Positions 1 through 5,214 of a stretch of 5,214 nt of DNA are shown piece by piece. How positions within the stretch are numbered: position 1 is the first letter of the stretch; each line of letters opens with the position of its first letter. A program made the translations under genes and the position numbers. A model generated the notes under the pieces. It ran no database searches. It was not told where the DNA came from and saw nothing but the letters and a program-made list of their open reading frames with translations. Source of the stretch: Actinomycetes bacterium (GTDB lineage: Bacteria > Actinomycetota > Acidimicrobiia > Acidimicrobiales > RAAP-2); contig JAJXXB010000209.1 of the NCBI GenBank assembly GCA_021781315.1, positions 1 to 5,214 of the forward strand, written 5' to 3'.

Positions 1-184
1 CATGCCCGTTCTCAGCGGCGGCGAGCTGGCGAGCGAGCTCGAGCGGCGCAGCCCCCGCGTGCCGATCGTCCTCATGACCGGTTATGACTCGGCGCCGCTG
101 CCCCTCGATCGACCGGTCCTGTTGAAGCCGGTGGACGCGCCGAGCCTGCTGCGCGCCATCGAGGAGGTGCTCAGTGGACGCTGA
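1..184 (+). CDS. C-terminal part of a receiver (REC) domain protein, 5' end outside window
   Basis: Only the last 60 codons are visible, ending at TGA 182-184. They match the second half of a phosphoacceptor receiver domain. MPVLSGGEL (residues 1-9 of the fragment) is the segment that normally follows the phosphorylated Asp in a D-x-x-MP-x-x-SG arrangement. VLMTGYD (23-29) carries the conserved Thr26, and LLKPVD (40-45) carries the conserved Lys42 followed by the usual Pro. The ATG at position 2 is therefore an internal Met and not a start; the phosphoacceptor Asp and the acidic pair lie upstream of the window. The protein ends right after the receiver fold, so it is either a hybrid sensor kinase with a C-terminal REC domain or a stand-alone receiver. 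Its overlap with the next regulator suggests the two belong to one phosphorelay or two-component operon. The REC assignment is firm; the full architecture cannot be known from here. Confidence 0.88.
   Translation, partial: MPVLSGGELASELERRSPRVPIVLMTGYDSAPLPLDRPVLLKPVDAPSLLRAIEEVLSGR
161..167 (+). promoter_or_regulatory. Shine-Dalgarno site of the response regulator, inside the upstream gene
   Basis: GAGGAGG lies 6 bases before the GTG at 174, within the last codons of the upstream receiver gene. It is a near-perfect anti-16S match at normal spacing. It fixes the GTG start of the regulator and supports translational coupling of the two overlapping genes. Confidence 0.75.
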
Positions 185-827
185 GCTGACCCGCGTGGTG
201 ATCGTCGACGACCACCTGATGTTCGCCGAGAGCCTGGCCCGCCTCCTCGGCGACGACGGCGACATCGTGGTCGCGGGGATCGCCTCGACCGGCGCCCAGG
301 CGCGCGCCCTGATCGCCGAGGAGCCACCTCACGTGGCGCTGCTCGACTACCACCTGCCCGACATCGACGGCGTCTCCCTCGCCCGCGCCGTCCTGGACGT
401 GCAACCCGACGTCGGCGTGATCATCCTGACCGGCGCCGACGACGACCAGCTGATGCTCAGCGCGATCCAGGCGGGCTGCGCCGGATTTCTCACCAAGGAC
501 CGGGCCGCCACCGAGGTCGCCGACGCCGTGCGCTCGGTCGCGGCGGGCGAGGCCCTGATCTCGGCCCCCGTCCTCGCGCGCTTGCTCGCGCGCATCGAGA
601 GCGGCCCACGGCCGCCGGGCTCGGATCTCACGGCACGCGAGCGCGACCTCCTTGAACAGATGGCGCGCGGACTCTCCAACCGGGCGATCGCCGAGACGCT
701 GCACCTCTCCGTGAACACCGTGCGCAACTACACCCAGTCGATCCTGAACAAGCTCGGCGCGCACTCGAAGCTCGAGGCGGTGTCCCTGGCCGTGCGCTAC
801 GGGTTGATCAGCTACCCGACGGACTAG
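174..827 (+). CDS. NarL/LuxR-family two-component response regulator
   Basis: This is a complete 217-residue regulator, the usual length for the NarL/FixJ type. The N-terminal receiver domain (about 7-125) has the acidic pair Asp12-Asp13, phosphoacceptor Asp58 in LLDYHLPDIDG, the switch Thr86 in IILTGADD and Lys108 in GFLTKD. After a short Pro-rich linker (about 143-151) comes a GerE/LuxR helix-turn-helix (about 152-209). Its signatures are LTARERDLLEQMARG, then LSNRAIAETLHLSVNTV, then LNKLGAHSKLEAV. Phosphorylation by a partner kinase is expected to drive dimerisation and DNA binding. The GTG start is chosen because it has a strong ribosome site and gives a receiver beginning at the normal distance from the N-terminus. 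The gene overlaps the preceding receiver gene by 11 bases (174-184), so the two are probably cotranslated. Its stop is TAG, and its last 20 bases overlap the end of the convergent gene on the other strand. The target genes are unknown. Confidence 0.95.
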   Translation: MDAELTRVVIVDDHLMFAESLARLLGDDGDIVVAGIASTGAQARALIAEEPPHVALLDYHLPDIDGVSLARAVLDVQPDVGVIILTGADDDQLMLSAIQAGCAGFLTKDRAATEVADAVRSVAAGEALISAPVLARLLARIESGPRPPGSDLTARERDLLEQMARGLSNRAIAETLHLSVNTVRNYTQSILNKLGAHSKLEAVSLAVRYGLISYPTD

Positions 828-1215
828 ACCCGGCGTCGGCCGCGAGCGCCAGCCATCCCACGAGACGCTCTAAGCCCGCGTCGTCGACTAGATGCGCCGT
901 CCCCCGGACGTGGCCCACGAGAGAGAGCCGCGCGCCCTCACCCGCGGGCGAGAGACGGAGCTCTCCCGCGAAGCGCGACCACCCCTCGGACCCGACGCGC
1001 ACGTCCCACGTGAGGGGCACGCACAGCGCGGGCGGTTCGGCGCGCGGGGGACCGACCAGCACGCGGGCGCCGTCGCCCGTGCTCGTGCCCGCCTCCGGGA
1101 AGGCCAGAGCGAGGGCGGCGCGCAGCGTGGTGTCGGGGTGGTGGCGCAGCAACCCGGCCACGCGGAACACGTCGGCCCGCGTCATCTGCTGCACCACGCT
1201 GTACCGGCCGGCCAC
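808..1215 (-). CDS. Short SRPBCC-like conserved protein of unknown function
   Basis: This 135-residue protein has the look of short actinobacterial SRPBCC (START/Bet v1-like) proteins. It opens with GRYSVVQQMTRADVFRVA, resembling the first beta strand and helix. A central VLVGPP segment (52-57) is followed by alternating strands: VPLTWDV (66-72), FAGELRLSP (82-90) and ARLSLVGHVRG (95-105). A C-terminal helix (about 111-127) could close the fold. There is no signal peptide or membrane segment, so it is likely cytosolic, and no catalytic residue can be named. The start is the GTG at 1215-1213, because AAGGAGG lies just upstream. The frame is open to an ATG at 1278, but that start has no ribosome site and would add an Arg-rich, unconserved-looking leader. 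The gene ends in TGA and overlaps the response regulator tail-to-tail by 20 bases. It is divergent from the GAF-EAL gene. The family assignment comes from pattern memory and is moderate; that it is a real gene is better supported, by the ribosome site and plausible strand pattern. Confidence 0.65.
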   Translation of the reverse strand: MAGRYSVVQQMTRADVFRVAGLLRHHPDTTLRAALALAFPEAGTSTGDGARVLVGPPRAEPPALCVPLTWDVRVGSEGWSRFAGELRLSPAGEGARLSLVGHVRGTAHLVDDAGLERLVGWLALAADAGSSPSGS

Positions 1216-1218
1216 CGT

Positions 1219-1225
1219 CCTCCTT
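1219..1225 (-). promoter_or_regulatory. Shine-Dalgarno site deciding the GTG start of the SRPBCC-like gene
   Basis: Read on the minus strand this is AAGGAGG, 3 bases before the GTG at 1215-1213. The match is excellent but the spacing is shorter than usual. The next in-frame candidates, a GTG at 1197 and an ATG at 1185, are more than 20 bases away, so the 1215 start is preferred. Confidence 0.55.
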
Positions 1226-1264
1226 CGAACCGACTCATCCTGACGGTCGCGACGAGAGCGCGCC

Positions 1265-1304
1265 AGATGCATTCGCATCTATCAAGTTGGAGCGATCGCA
1301 TCTA
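1265..1304. promoter_or_regulatory. Divergent promoter region with repeated TCGCATCTA motif (candidate operator)
   Basis: This 40-base stretch lies between the divergent SRPBCC-like and GAF-EAL genes and is clearly AT-richer than its flanks. TCGCATCTA occurs twice in direct orientation, at 1273-1281 and 1296-1304, offset by 23 bases (about two helical turns). The first copy also forms a short palindrome with AGATGC at 1265-1270 (6-base arms, 4-base ATTC spacer). Such an arrangement is typical of sites bound by a dimeric regulator. The adjacent NarL-type regulator is one candidate binder, but that is only inference. No convincing -35/-10 pair could be assigned in either direction; TAGTAA at 1303-1308 is a weak -10 candidate for the plus-strand gene. 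Confidence 0.4.
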
Positions 1305-1338
1305 GTAAGGCCACCCCCCCGCCCGCTTGACTGGAGCC

Positions 1339-2634
1339 ATGTCCACCACGGCCGTCACCGATCCGCCCGAGGGAGTCCCCCCGGTGTGGGGCGAGGGCGT
1401 CTGGCTGCACCCGCGCGAGGAGGACCGTCTCGAGTCGCTCGCGAGCTACGGCGTCCTCGAGTCGCCGACCCGACCGGCTCTTCGGGGCGTCGCCCGTCTC
1501 GCGGCGGCCGTCTGCGACACGCCGGCCGCCATGGTGTGCCTGGTCGATCGCCACAACCAGTGGTTCGCGGCCACCCACGGGCTCTCGCACTCGCTGATCG
1601 GCACCGAGCGCATCGACTCGATCTGCTCCGACGCCGTCGCCACGGAGTCGACGCTTGTCCTCGACGACGCTCGCCAGCACCCGCGCTACGCGGACACGGC
1701 CCTGGTGAGCGGCGACCCCCACATCCGCGCCTACGCCGGCGTGCCGCTGGTCGGCCGCGACGGGTTGCCGCTGGGGACCCTCGTCGCGCTCGACTGGACA
1801 CCGCGCGGCTTCTCCGAGGACCAGGTCGCCCACCTCGAGATCCTCGCCGATCAGGTCATCGCCCAGCTAGAACTCCAGCGGGCGGACCGTGCGTCGGGCC
1901 GCGCGTCCGAGCGAGTCCTGAGCGACGCCCTCGACGCGCGCCGCCTGCGCCGCGGGATCGAGGACGGCGAGTTCGTCACTCGCTTCCAGCCCATCGTCGA
2001 CATGCGCCACGGTGCCGTCGTCGCCGTCGAGACCCTGGTGCGCTGGAACCACCCCGAACTCGGCATGGTCCCCCCGGCGCTCTTCCTGCCGGCGATGGAG
2101 CGCACCGGGCTGATGATCCCCCTCGGGCGCCACGTCCTCAAGAGCGCCCTCGACGTCGCGGTCCGCCTCGCGCACGTCATGGGCGGCGCCGGCGCGCCGA
2201 CCATGACGGTCAACATCTCCGGATCCGAGTTGCGCTCACCCGGACTCGCCGCCGTCATCGAGCGCGAGCTGCGCCGCCGGGACCTGCCCCCGCGGGCCCT
2301 GTGCATCGAGGTCACCGAATCCATGCCCCTGCCCGGAACGTGCGCCGTGCGCGAGCTCGAGACGATCCGCGACCTCGGCGTGGAGATCGCGATCGACGAC
2401 TTCGGCAGCGGCACAGCGACCCTCGGCCAGGTCAGCTCCCTGCCGGCGACGGCGATCAAGATCGACCGCGACCTGGTGGTCGGCGCCGAGGAGTCCGAGC
2501 GCGGACGCTACATCCTGCGCTCGGCGCGCGACCTGGCGCGCGACCTCGACCTTGACTACTGCGTCGAGGGCGTCGAGACGCTGGCCCAGCGCGACCTGAT
2601 GCTGGCGGCCGGCATCGTCTACGGCCAGGGGTAG
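1339..2634 (+). CDS. GAF-EAL protein, c-di-GMP phosphodiesterase-like, truncated at QG by an amber codon
   Basis: This is a 431-residue protein. A GAF domain (about 27-181) begins with EEDRLESLASYGVLESP and includes MVCLVDRHNQWF and YAGVPLVGRDGLPLGTL; it probably senses a small ligand or another cue. The EAL domain (about 202-431) would hydrolyse cyclic di-GMP to pGpG. The expected Mg-binding and catalytic residues are present: Glu231 (the motif reads ETL instead of EAL), Asn292 in VNIS, Glu324 in IEVTE, Asp353-Asp354 in DDFGSG, Lys374 in IKID and Glu410 in EGVET. No GGDEF domain and no membrane segment are seen, so a cytosolic protein is likely. The chosen start is ATG 1339 with GGAG only 2 bases upstream; an in-frame TTG at 1327 is the alternative. 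The ribosome site is weak, so the start is uncertain. The frame stops at TAG 2632-2634 directly after Gln430-Gly431, where family members continue as QGY-x-F. The last strand and helix are lost unless the stop is read through, so activity of the short form is doubtful. Confidence 0.88.
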   Translation: MSTTAVTDPPEGVPPVWGEGVWLHPREEDRLESLASYGVLESPTRPALRGVARLAAAVCDTPAAMVCLVDRHNQWFAATHGLSHSLIGTERIDSICSDAVATESTLVLDDARQHPRYADTALVSGDPHIRAYAGVPLVGRDGLPLGTLVALDWTPRGFSEDQVAHLEILADQVIAQLELQRADRASGRASERVLSDALDARRLRRGIEDGEFVTRFQPIVDMRHGAVVAVETLVRWNHPELGMVPPALFLPAMERTGLMIPLGRHVLKSALDVAVRLAHVMGGAGAPTMTVNISGSELRSPGLAAVIERELRRRDLPPRALCIEVTESMPLPGTCAVRELETIRDLGVEIAIDDFGSGTATLGQVSSLPATAIKIDRDLVVGAEESERGRYILRSARDLARDLDLDYCVEGVETLAQRDLMLAAGIVYGQG

Positions 2635-2718
2635 CTCTTCAGCGCCCCCGTGGACGTCCCCCAGCTCACCGCCTACGTGGCGGAGCGCGGGACGGCCCCG
2701 CGCGCGCGACGCCCCTAG
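2635..2718 (+). pseudogene. In-frame EAL C-terminal remnant after the premature TAG
   Basis: In the same frame as the GAF-EAL gene, 27 further sense codons follow the TAG at 2632-2634 before a second TAG at 2716-2718. They begin LFSAPVDVPQLTAYVAERG. Read with the preceding QG and one residue for the amber codon, this gives QG-x-LFSAPV, the usual end of an EAL domain (QGY-x-F-S/A-x-P), then a helix. Nearly all third positions are G or C, as in true coding sequence here. The second TAG shares a CTAG palindrome with the stop of the convergent aminotransferase, which looks like the original gene boundary. A single base change from TAC (Tyr) would create the TAG. Alternatives are a sequencing error, or translational readthrough producing a full 459-residue protein. 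Confidence 0.75.
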
Positions 2719-3914
2719 CCGGCGCGGCCCCGCGAGCGGCCCAGCCGCTCGAGCGCGTCGCGCAAGATGACCTCGGTCGTCGCGAAGTTGAGCCGCACGT
2801 GGCCCGCGCCACCGGAACCGAAGGCCGCGCCGTCGCTGAGTGCCACGCGCGCGTGCTCGAGGAAGAAGGCGGCCGGTCCCGAGAGGCTCTCCATCTGCCC
2901 GCGCGCGGCCTCGCCGCTCCCCAGGCCGAGCGCGCGCAGGTCGAGCCACGCCAGGTACGTCGCCTCGCCGGGCCGGTAGAGGGCGTCGGGCAAGTGCGAG
3001 GCGAGCAGGTCGACGAGCAGTTCCTGGCGCGCGCGCAGGTCAACAAGCAGGGACGCGAGCCACGGGTCGGCGCTGGTCAAGGCCGCGCTCTGGGCGATCA
3101 CGCCCAGTTGACTCGGCCCGGGCACGACGCGGTGGCGAAGACCTTCGATCACGTCGAGGGTCTCGTGGCCCGCGACGAGGACCGCCGCCGGAGCGCCCGC
3201 CAGGTTGAAGGCCTTGGACGCGGAGAGCACCGCCACCGCGCGTTGCGCGCCGTCGAGGCTGAGAAGCGGCGTGAAGGTGCCGCGCAGCACGAGCGGTGCG
3301 TGGATCTCGTCGGAGATCACCCTCAGCCCGTAACGGGTCGCGAGTTCGAGCGCGCCAACGAGTTCGTCACGCCGGTGCAGGGTGCCGGTGGGGTTGTGCG
3401 GGTTGCACAGGAGATAGACCGGTCGCTGTGAGTTGGCTCGCGCGCGGATAAAGGCCGACTCGAGTTCTGTGAAATCGAGGCGGCCGTCCTCGTCCAAGGG
3501 GGCCTCCTCGACGACCCGCCCACTGTTCTCCACGTAGGAGTAGAAGGGCGGATAGACCGGGCAGTTCACGACGACGCTGTCGCCCGGCTCGCTGAGGACC
3601 GCGATCGCGGCCGCGACGCCACTCATCACGTTGGCGACGGGTCGCGCGTGCGAGGCGACCACTTCCCAGTCCCAGTGGCGAGCGGCGAATCCCGCGAGCG
3701 CCTCGACGTAGGAGTCGGCGATGGGGTAGCCCAGGTCGCCGATCTGGGCCGCCTCGACGAGCGCACGCTCGATGGGCGTGGCGAGCGGCACGTCCATCTC
3801 GGCGACCCATAGCGGAACGACGTCCTCGGGATAGTGGCGCCACTTCTCGCTCGTGCGGCGGCGCAGCGTGTCAAGGTCCAGGCGTGACAGGGGGCTCGCG
3901 TCGCGTTCGGTCAT
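2715..3914 (-). CDS. MalY/PatB-type PLP-dependent aminotransferase / cystathionine beta-lyase-like C-S lyase
   Basis: This is a complete 399-residue fold-type I PLP enzyme of the aminotransferase class I/II, MalY/PatB subgroup, at the normal family length. The N-terminal signature KWRHYPEDVVPLWVAEMD (24-41) is typical of that subgroup. The cofactor pocket is visible: CPVYPPFYSY (118-127), NPHNPTG (171-177, with Asn174), SDEIHAPL (201-208, with Asp202 for the PLP ring nitrogen) and SASKAFNLAG (231-240, with Lys234 as the Schiff-base lysine). HVRLNFAT (372-379) carries the substrate-carboxylate Arg374. Family members cleave cystathionine or cysteine conjugates to a thiol, pyruvate and ammonia, and some act as aminotransferases; the exact substrate cannot be read from sequence. 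It is expected in the cytosol. The ATG at 3914 is preceded only by a weak GAGAG ribosome site. The gene lies 174 bases downstream of the sedolisin on the same strand, so it probably has its own promoter. Its TAG stop overlaps the second TAG of the GAF-EAL frame. Confidence 0.93.
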   Translation of the reverse strand: MTERDASPLSRLDLDTLRRRTSEKWRHYPEDVVPLWVAEMDVPLATPIERALVEAAQIGDLGYPIADSYVEALAGFAARHWDWEVVASHARPVANVMSGVAAAIAVLSEPGDSVVVNCPVYPPFYSYVENSGRVVEEAPLDEDGRLDFTELESAFIRARANSQRPVYLLCNPHNPTGTLHRRDELVGALELATRYGLRVISDEIHAPLVLRGTFTPLLSLDGAQRAVAVLSASKAFNLAGAPAAVLVAGHETLDVIEGLRHRVVPGPSQLGVIAQSAALTSADPWLASLLVDLRARQELLVDLLASHLPDALYRPGEATYLAWLDLRALGLGSGEAARGQMESLSGPAAFFLEHARVALSDGAAFGSGGAGHVRLNFATTEVILRDALERLGRSRGRAG

Positions 3915-4088
3915 CGCTCTCGACCCTACCGAGCGATCCCTTCGGGGTCCAACCCGCGCTATTGCCGGCTACAGCGACACGGCGTCGGGACGTGGAGCAC
4001 CGCACACCAAGCGAGGGCCGTCAGGCGCCCTCTCGACTACCTATCCCTACCAACTTCCAGGCGAAACTCGCCGTTGCAGGCCGTCGGG
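3915..4088. other. Intergenic gap between sedolisin and aminotransferase genes
   Basis: This 174-base region should hold the end of the sedolisin transcript and the promoter and leader of the aminotransferase, both on the minus strand. A 5-base-arm hairpin with a 3-base loop (GGCGA at 4060-4064, TCGCC at 4068-4072) sits 17 bases past the sedolisin stop but has no T-tract, so it is at best a weak terminator. Near the aminotransferase start, GATCCC at 3935-3940 can pair with GGGGTC at 3944-3949, allowing one G-T pair. The 3945-3949 arm could instead pair with GACCC at 3922-3926. No clear -35/-10 pair, small gene or RNA gene was recognised. Confidence 0.35.
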
Positions 4089-5214
4089 TTACGGGGTCAA
4101 AAAGGTCGCGTTGTTGGTCGTCGCGGCGGTGTAGCCCGGCGCCGTCACGCTCGCGTTGGCACACCAACTACCCTGCGACTTCGTCGAGAACGTGAAGGTC
4201 ACGGTGCCGCTCGTTGACGTCGTCCCGCTCCCCGTCGCCACGGGCGCGCCACCGCACGTGCCGTTGGAGTACACCGAGAGAGCGACGCTCGCCCCGCCAA
4301 TACTGGAGCCCGTCGAGGAATCTGTCGCCGAGACCGTCAGAGGAACCTTGTAGTTCGGCCCCTTCTTTGTGACGACTCCGGCCGACATCGTGACATTCAT
4401 CGAGTTCGACGCCGGTGCAGTCGTTGTGGTCGTGGGTGCGGTGGTCGACGTGCTCGACGACGTCGTCGAGGTCGAGCTCGTGGTCGACGTCGATGTCGAT
4501 GTCGACGTCGACGTGGTTGTCGTGGCGGCCGAGGACGAGAAGATCCAGCTGCCACGACCCGAACAGAGGTCGTAGCCCACGAGGCAGGAGGCCCCGTTGT
4601 TTCCCGACGTGATGTCACGGAAGGAGATGTTGTTGGCATAGACGTAGGCCGCGTTCACGACGACCCCCGCGTCGGCCGAGGCCGCCGCCCACATCGGCGT
4701 CGAGGCGCTGGTGCCACCCACGGTGTACCAGCCCGACTGGCCGTTGTAGGGCGTGGAGTCATAGACCGCGACACCCGAATTCGGATCGGCATCGAGGGCC
4801 ACGTCGGGCGTCGCGCGCTTGCCCGCGCAGTTGACTTGGTTGTAACCGGAGAAGCCCGCTTGGGCGGACGTCGCGTTCTCGTAGGCGCTACATCCGCCGC
4901 CGCCGCCCGACCAACCGGTCTCGCTGGAGAACGCACCGCTCGAGGTGAAGTTCAGCGTCGTGCCGCCCACCGAGATGACGTTGGGCGAGCTCGACGGATA
5001 TTCGGCGGGCAGACCCGAGTCGCCGGCGGCGACGAAGAAGCTCACACCGGTGCGCGAGAAGTAGGGATCGTAGGAGGACTCGCCGGAGAACTCCGACCCG
5101 CCCCAACTGTTCGACACGTACTGCGCGCGGCTGCTCGCGTATTGCTCGGCGGTCAGCAGGTTGGTGAAGCTCGCCGAGGACGCCTCGACCAGGAGGATGT
5201 TCGCGTATGGCGCA
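4089..5214 (-). CDS. Sedolisin (S53 family) secreted serine-carboxyl peptidase, N-terminus outside window
   Basis: The visible part is 374 residues, ending at TAA 4091-4089, and is open to the window edge; the GTG at 5117 is internal. It matches the C-terminal half of a sedolisin: ANILLVEASS (4-13), VSNSWGGSE (33-41), AAGDSG (62-67) with oxyanion Asp65, and VISVGGTTL (79-87). The catalytic Ser169 lies in VGGTSASTPMWAA. The calcium site looks complete, with Asp200-Ile201 in RDITSG and Gly213/Asp215 in GYDLCSGRGS. The catalytic Glu and Asp, propeptide and signal peptide must lie upstream. After the catalytic domain comes a Ser/Thr-rich linker (about 226-271), then a roughly 100-residue beta-rich, Ig-like domain (about 272-374). 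Six cysteines (108, 129, 210, 217, 320, 351) could form disulfides, which fits an exported protein. There is no C-terminal membrane anchor or sorting signal, so release to the medium is likely. Family members are usually active at acid pH, suggesting extracellular protein degradation. Confidence 0.93.
   Translation of the reverse strand, partial: APYANILLVEASSASFTNLLTAEQYASSRAQYVSNSWGGSEFSGESSYDPYFSRTGVSFFVAAGDSGLPAEYPSSSPNVISVGGTTLNFTSSGAFSSETGWSGGGGGCSAYENATSAQAGFSGYNQVNCAGKRATPDVALDADPNSGVAVYDSTPYNGQSGWYTVGGTSASTPMWAAASADAGVVVNAAYVYANNISFRDITSGNNGASCLVGYDLCSGRGSWIFSSSAATTTTSTSTSTSTSTTSSTSTTSSSTSTTAPTTTTTAPASNSMNVTMSAGVVTKKGPNYKVPLTVSATDSSTGSSIGGASVALSVYSNGTCGGAPVATGSGTTSTSGTVTFTFSTKSQGSWCANASVTAPGYTAATTNNATFLTP
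4483..4512. repeat. Five tandem GTCGA(C/T) hexamers within the sedolisin linker
   Basis: Five consecutive 6-base units (GTCGAC, GTCGAT, GTCGAT, GTCGAC, GTCGAC) encode alternating Thr-Ser on the minus strand. They form the most regular part of a low-complexity Thr/Ser tract at about 4401-4538. Because the unit is two codons, gain or loss of copies would change linker length without breaking the frame. Such linkers are often O-glycosylated in exported actinobacterial enzymes; that is inference here. Confidence 0.8.

Noticed and set aside
171..764. 197-codon minus-strand frame opposite the response regulator
   Set aside because: The regulator on the plus strand has complete receiver and HTH signatures; the antisense frame has none and reflects high GC content.
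1314..1320. Run of seven C as a phase-variable tract upstream of the GAF-EAL gene
   Set aside because: Seven C in a leader of a GC-rich genome is short and there is no evidence of variation; it may affect sequencing accuracy but is not called.
1287..2555. Long plus-strand open frame (422 codons) overlapping the GAF-EAL gene
   Set aside because: It is Arg/Pro/Gly-rich with no domain signature and is the out-of-frame shadow of the GAF-EAL gene in GC-rich DNA.
2632..2634. Genome-wide UAG reassignment or a pyrrolysine-like codon
   Set aside because: The response regulator and the aminotransferase end at TAG exactly where their families end, so TAG functions as a stop in this genome.
2799..3431. 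210-codon plus-strand frame opposite the aminotransferase
   Set aside because: The minus-strand enzyme is full length with all PLP motifs; the opposite frame is compositionally biased with no recognisable features.
4060..4072. Intrinsic terminator for the sedolisin gene
   Set aside because: The hairpin has only 5-base arms and no following T-run, so it is not supported as a terminator call.
4369..4575. Plus-strand frame with a VDVDVDVD run
   Set aside because: It is the antisense reading of the Thr/Ser repeat linker of the sedolisin and not a separate acidic protein.

Overview
The window is GC-rich, with G or C strongly preferred at third codon positions, and short, sometimes overlapping gene junctions. 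Gene content points to a high-GC actinobacterium-like genome: a NarL-type response regulator, a GAF-EAL cyclic-di-GMP protein, a PatB-type PLP enzyme and a secreted sedolisin with a Ser/Thr linker. Acidimicrobiia or a relative would fit, but this is inference from gene style and not proven. There are no rRNA, tRNA, CRISPR or transposase signals.

Layout. (1) Positions 1-827, plus strand: the last 60 codons of a receiver (REC) domain, then a complete NarL/LuxR-type response regulator that overlaps it by 11 bases and is probably translationally coupled. (2) Positions 808-1215, minus strand: a short SRPBCC-like conserved protein whose end overlaps the regulator tail-to-tail by 20 bases. (3) Positions 1216-1338: a divergent promoter region, AT-richer than its surroundings, with a 9-base direct repeat and an inverted half-site. 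(4) Positions 1339-2634, plus strand: a GAF-EAL protein with every expected catalytic residue of a c-di-GMP phosphodiesterase. It ends at a TAG exactly where the conserved QGY motif should continue. The same frame carries on for 27 family-like codons to a second TAG at 2716-2718. (5) Positions 2715-3914, minus strand: a full-length MalY/PatB-type aminotransferase/C-S lyase whose stop shares a CTAG palindrome with that second TAG. (6) Positions 3915-4088: a 174-base gap. (7) Positions 4089-5214, minus strand: the C-terminal 374 residues of a sedolisin (S53) peptidase with a Ser/Thr-repeat linker and a C-terminal beta-sandwich-like domain; its N-terminus lies beyond the window.

How the genes relate. 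The REC fragment and the NarL regulator form one signalling unit, and the GAF-EAL gene adds second-messenger signalling nearby. The aminotransferase and the peptidase look like independent functions. The most notable observation is the premature amber codon in the otherwise intact EAL domain. Next is the repeat cluster in the divergent promoter. I found no evidence for a new multi-gene system.
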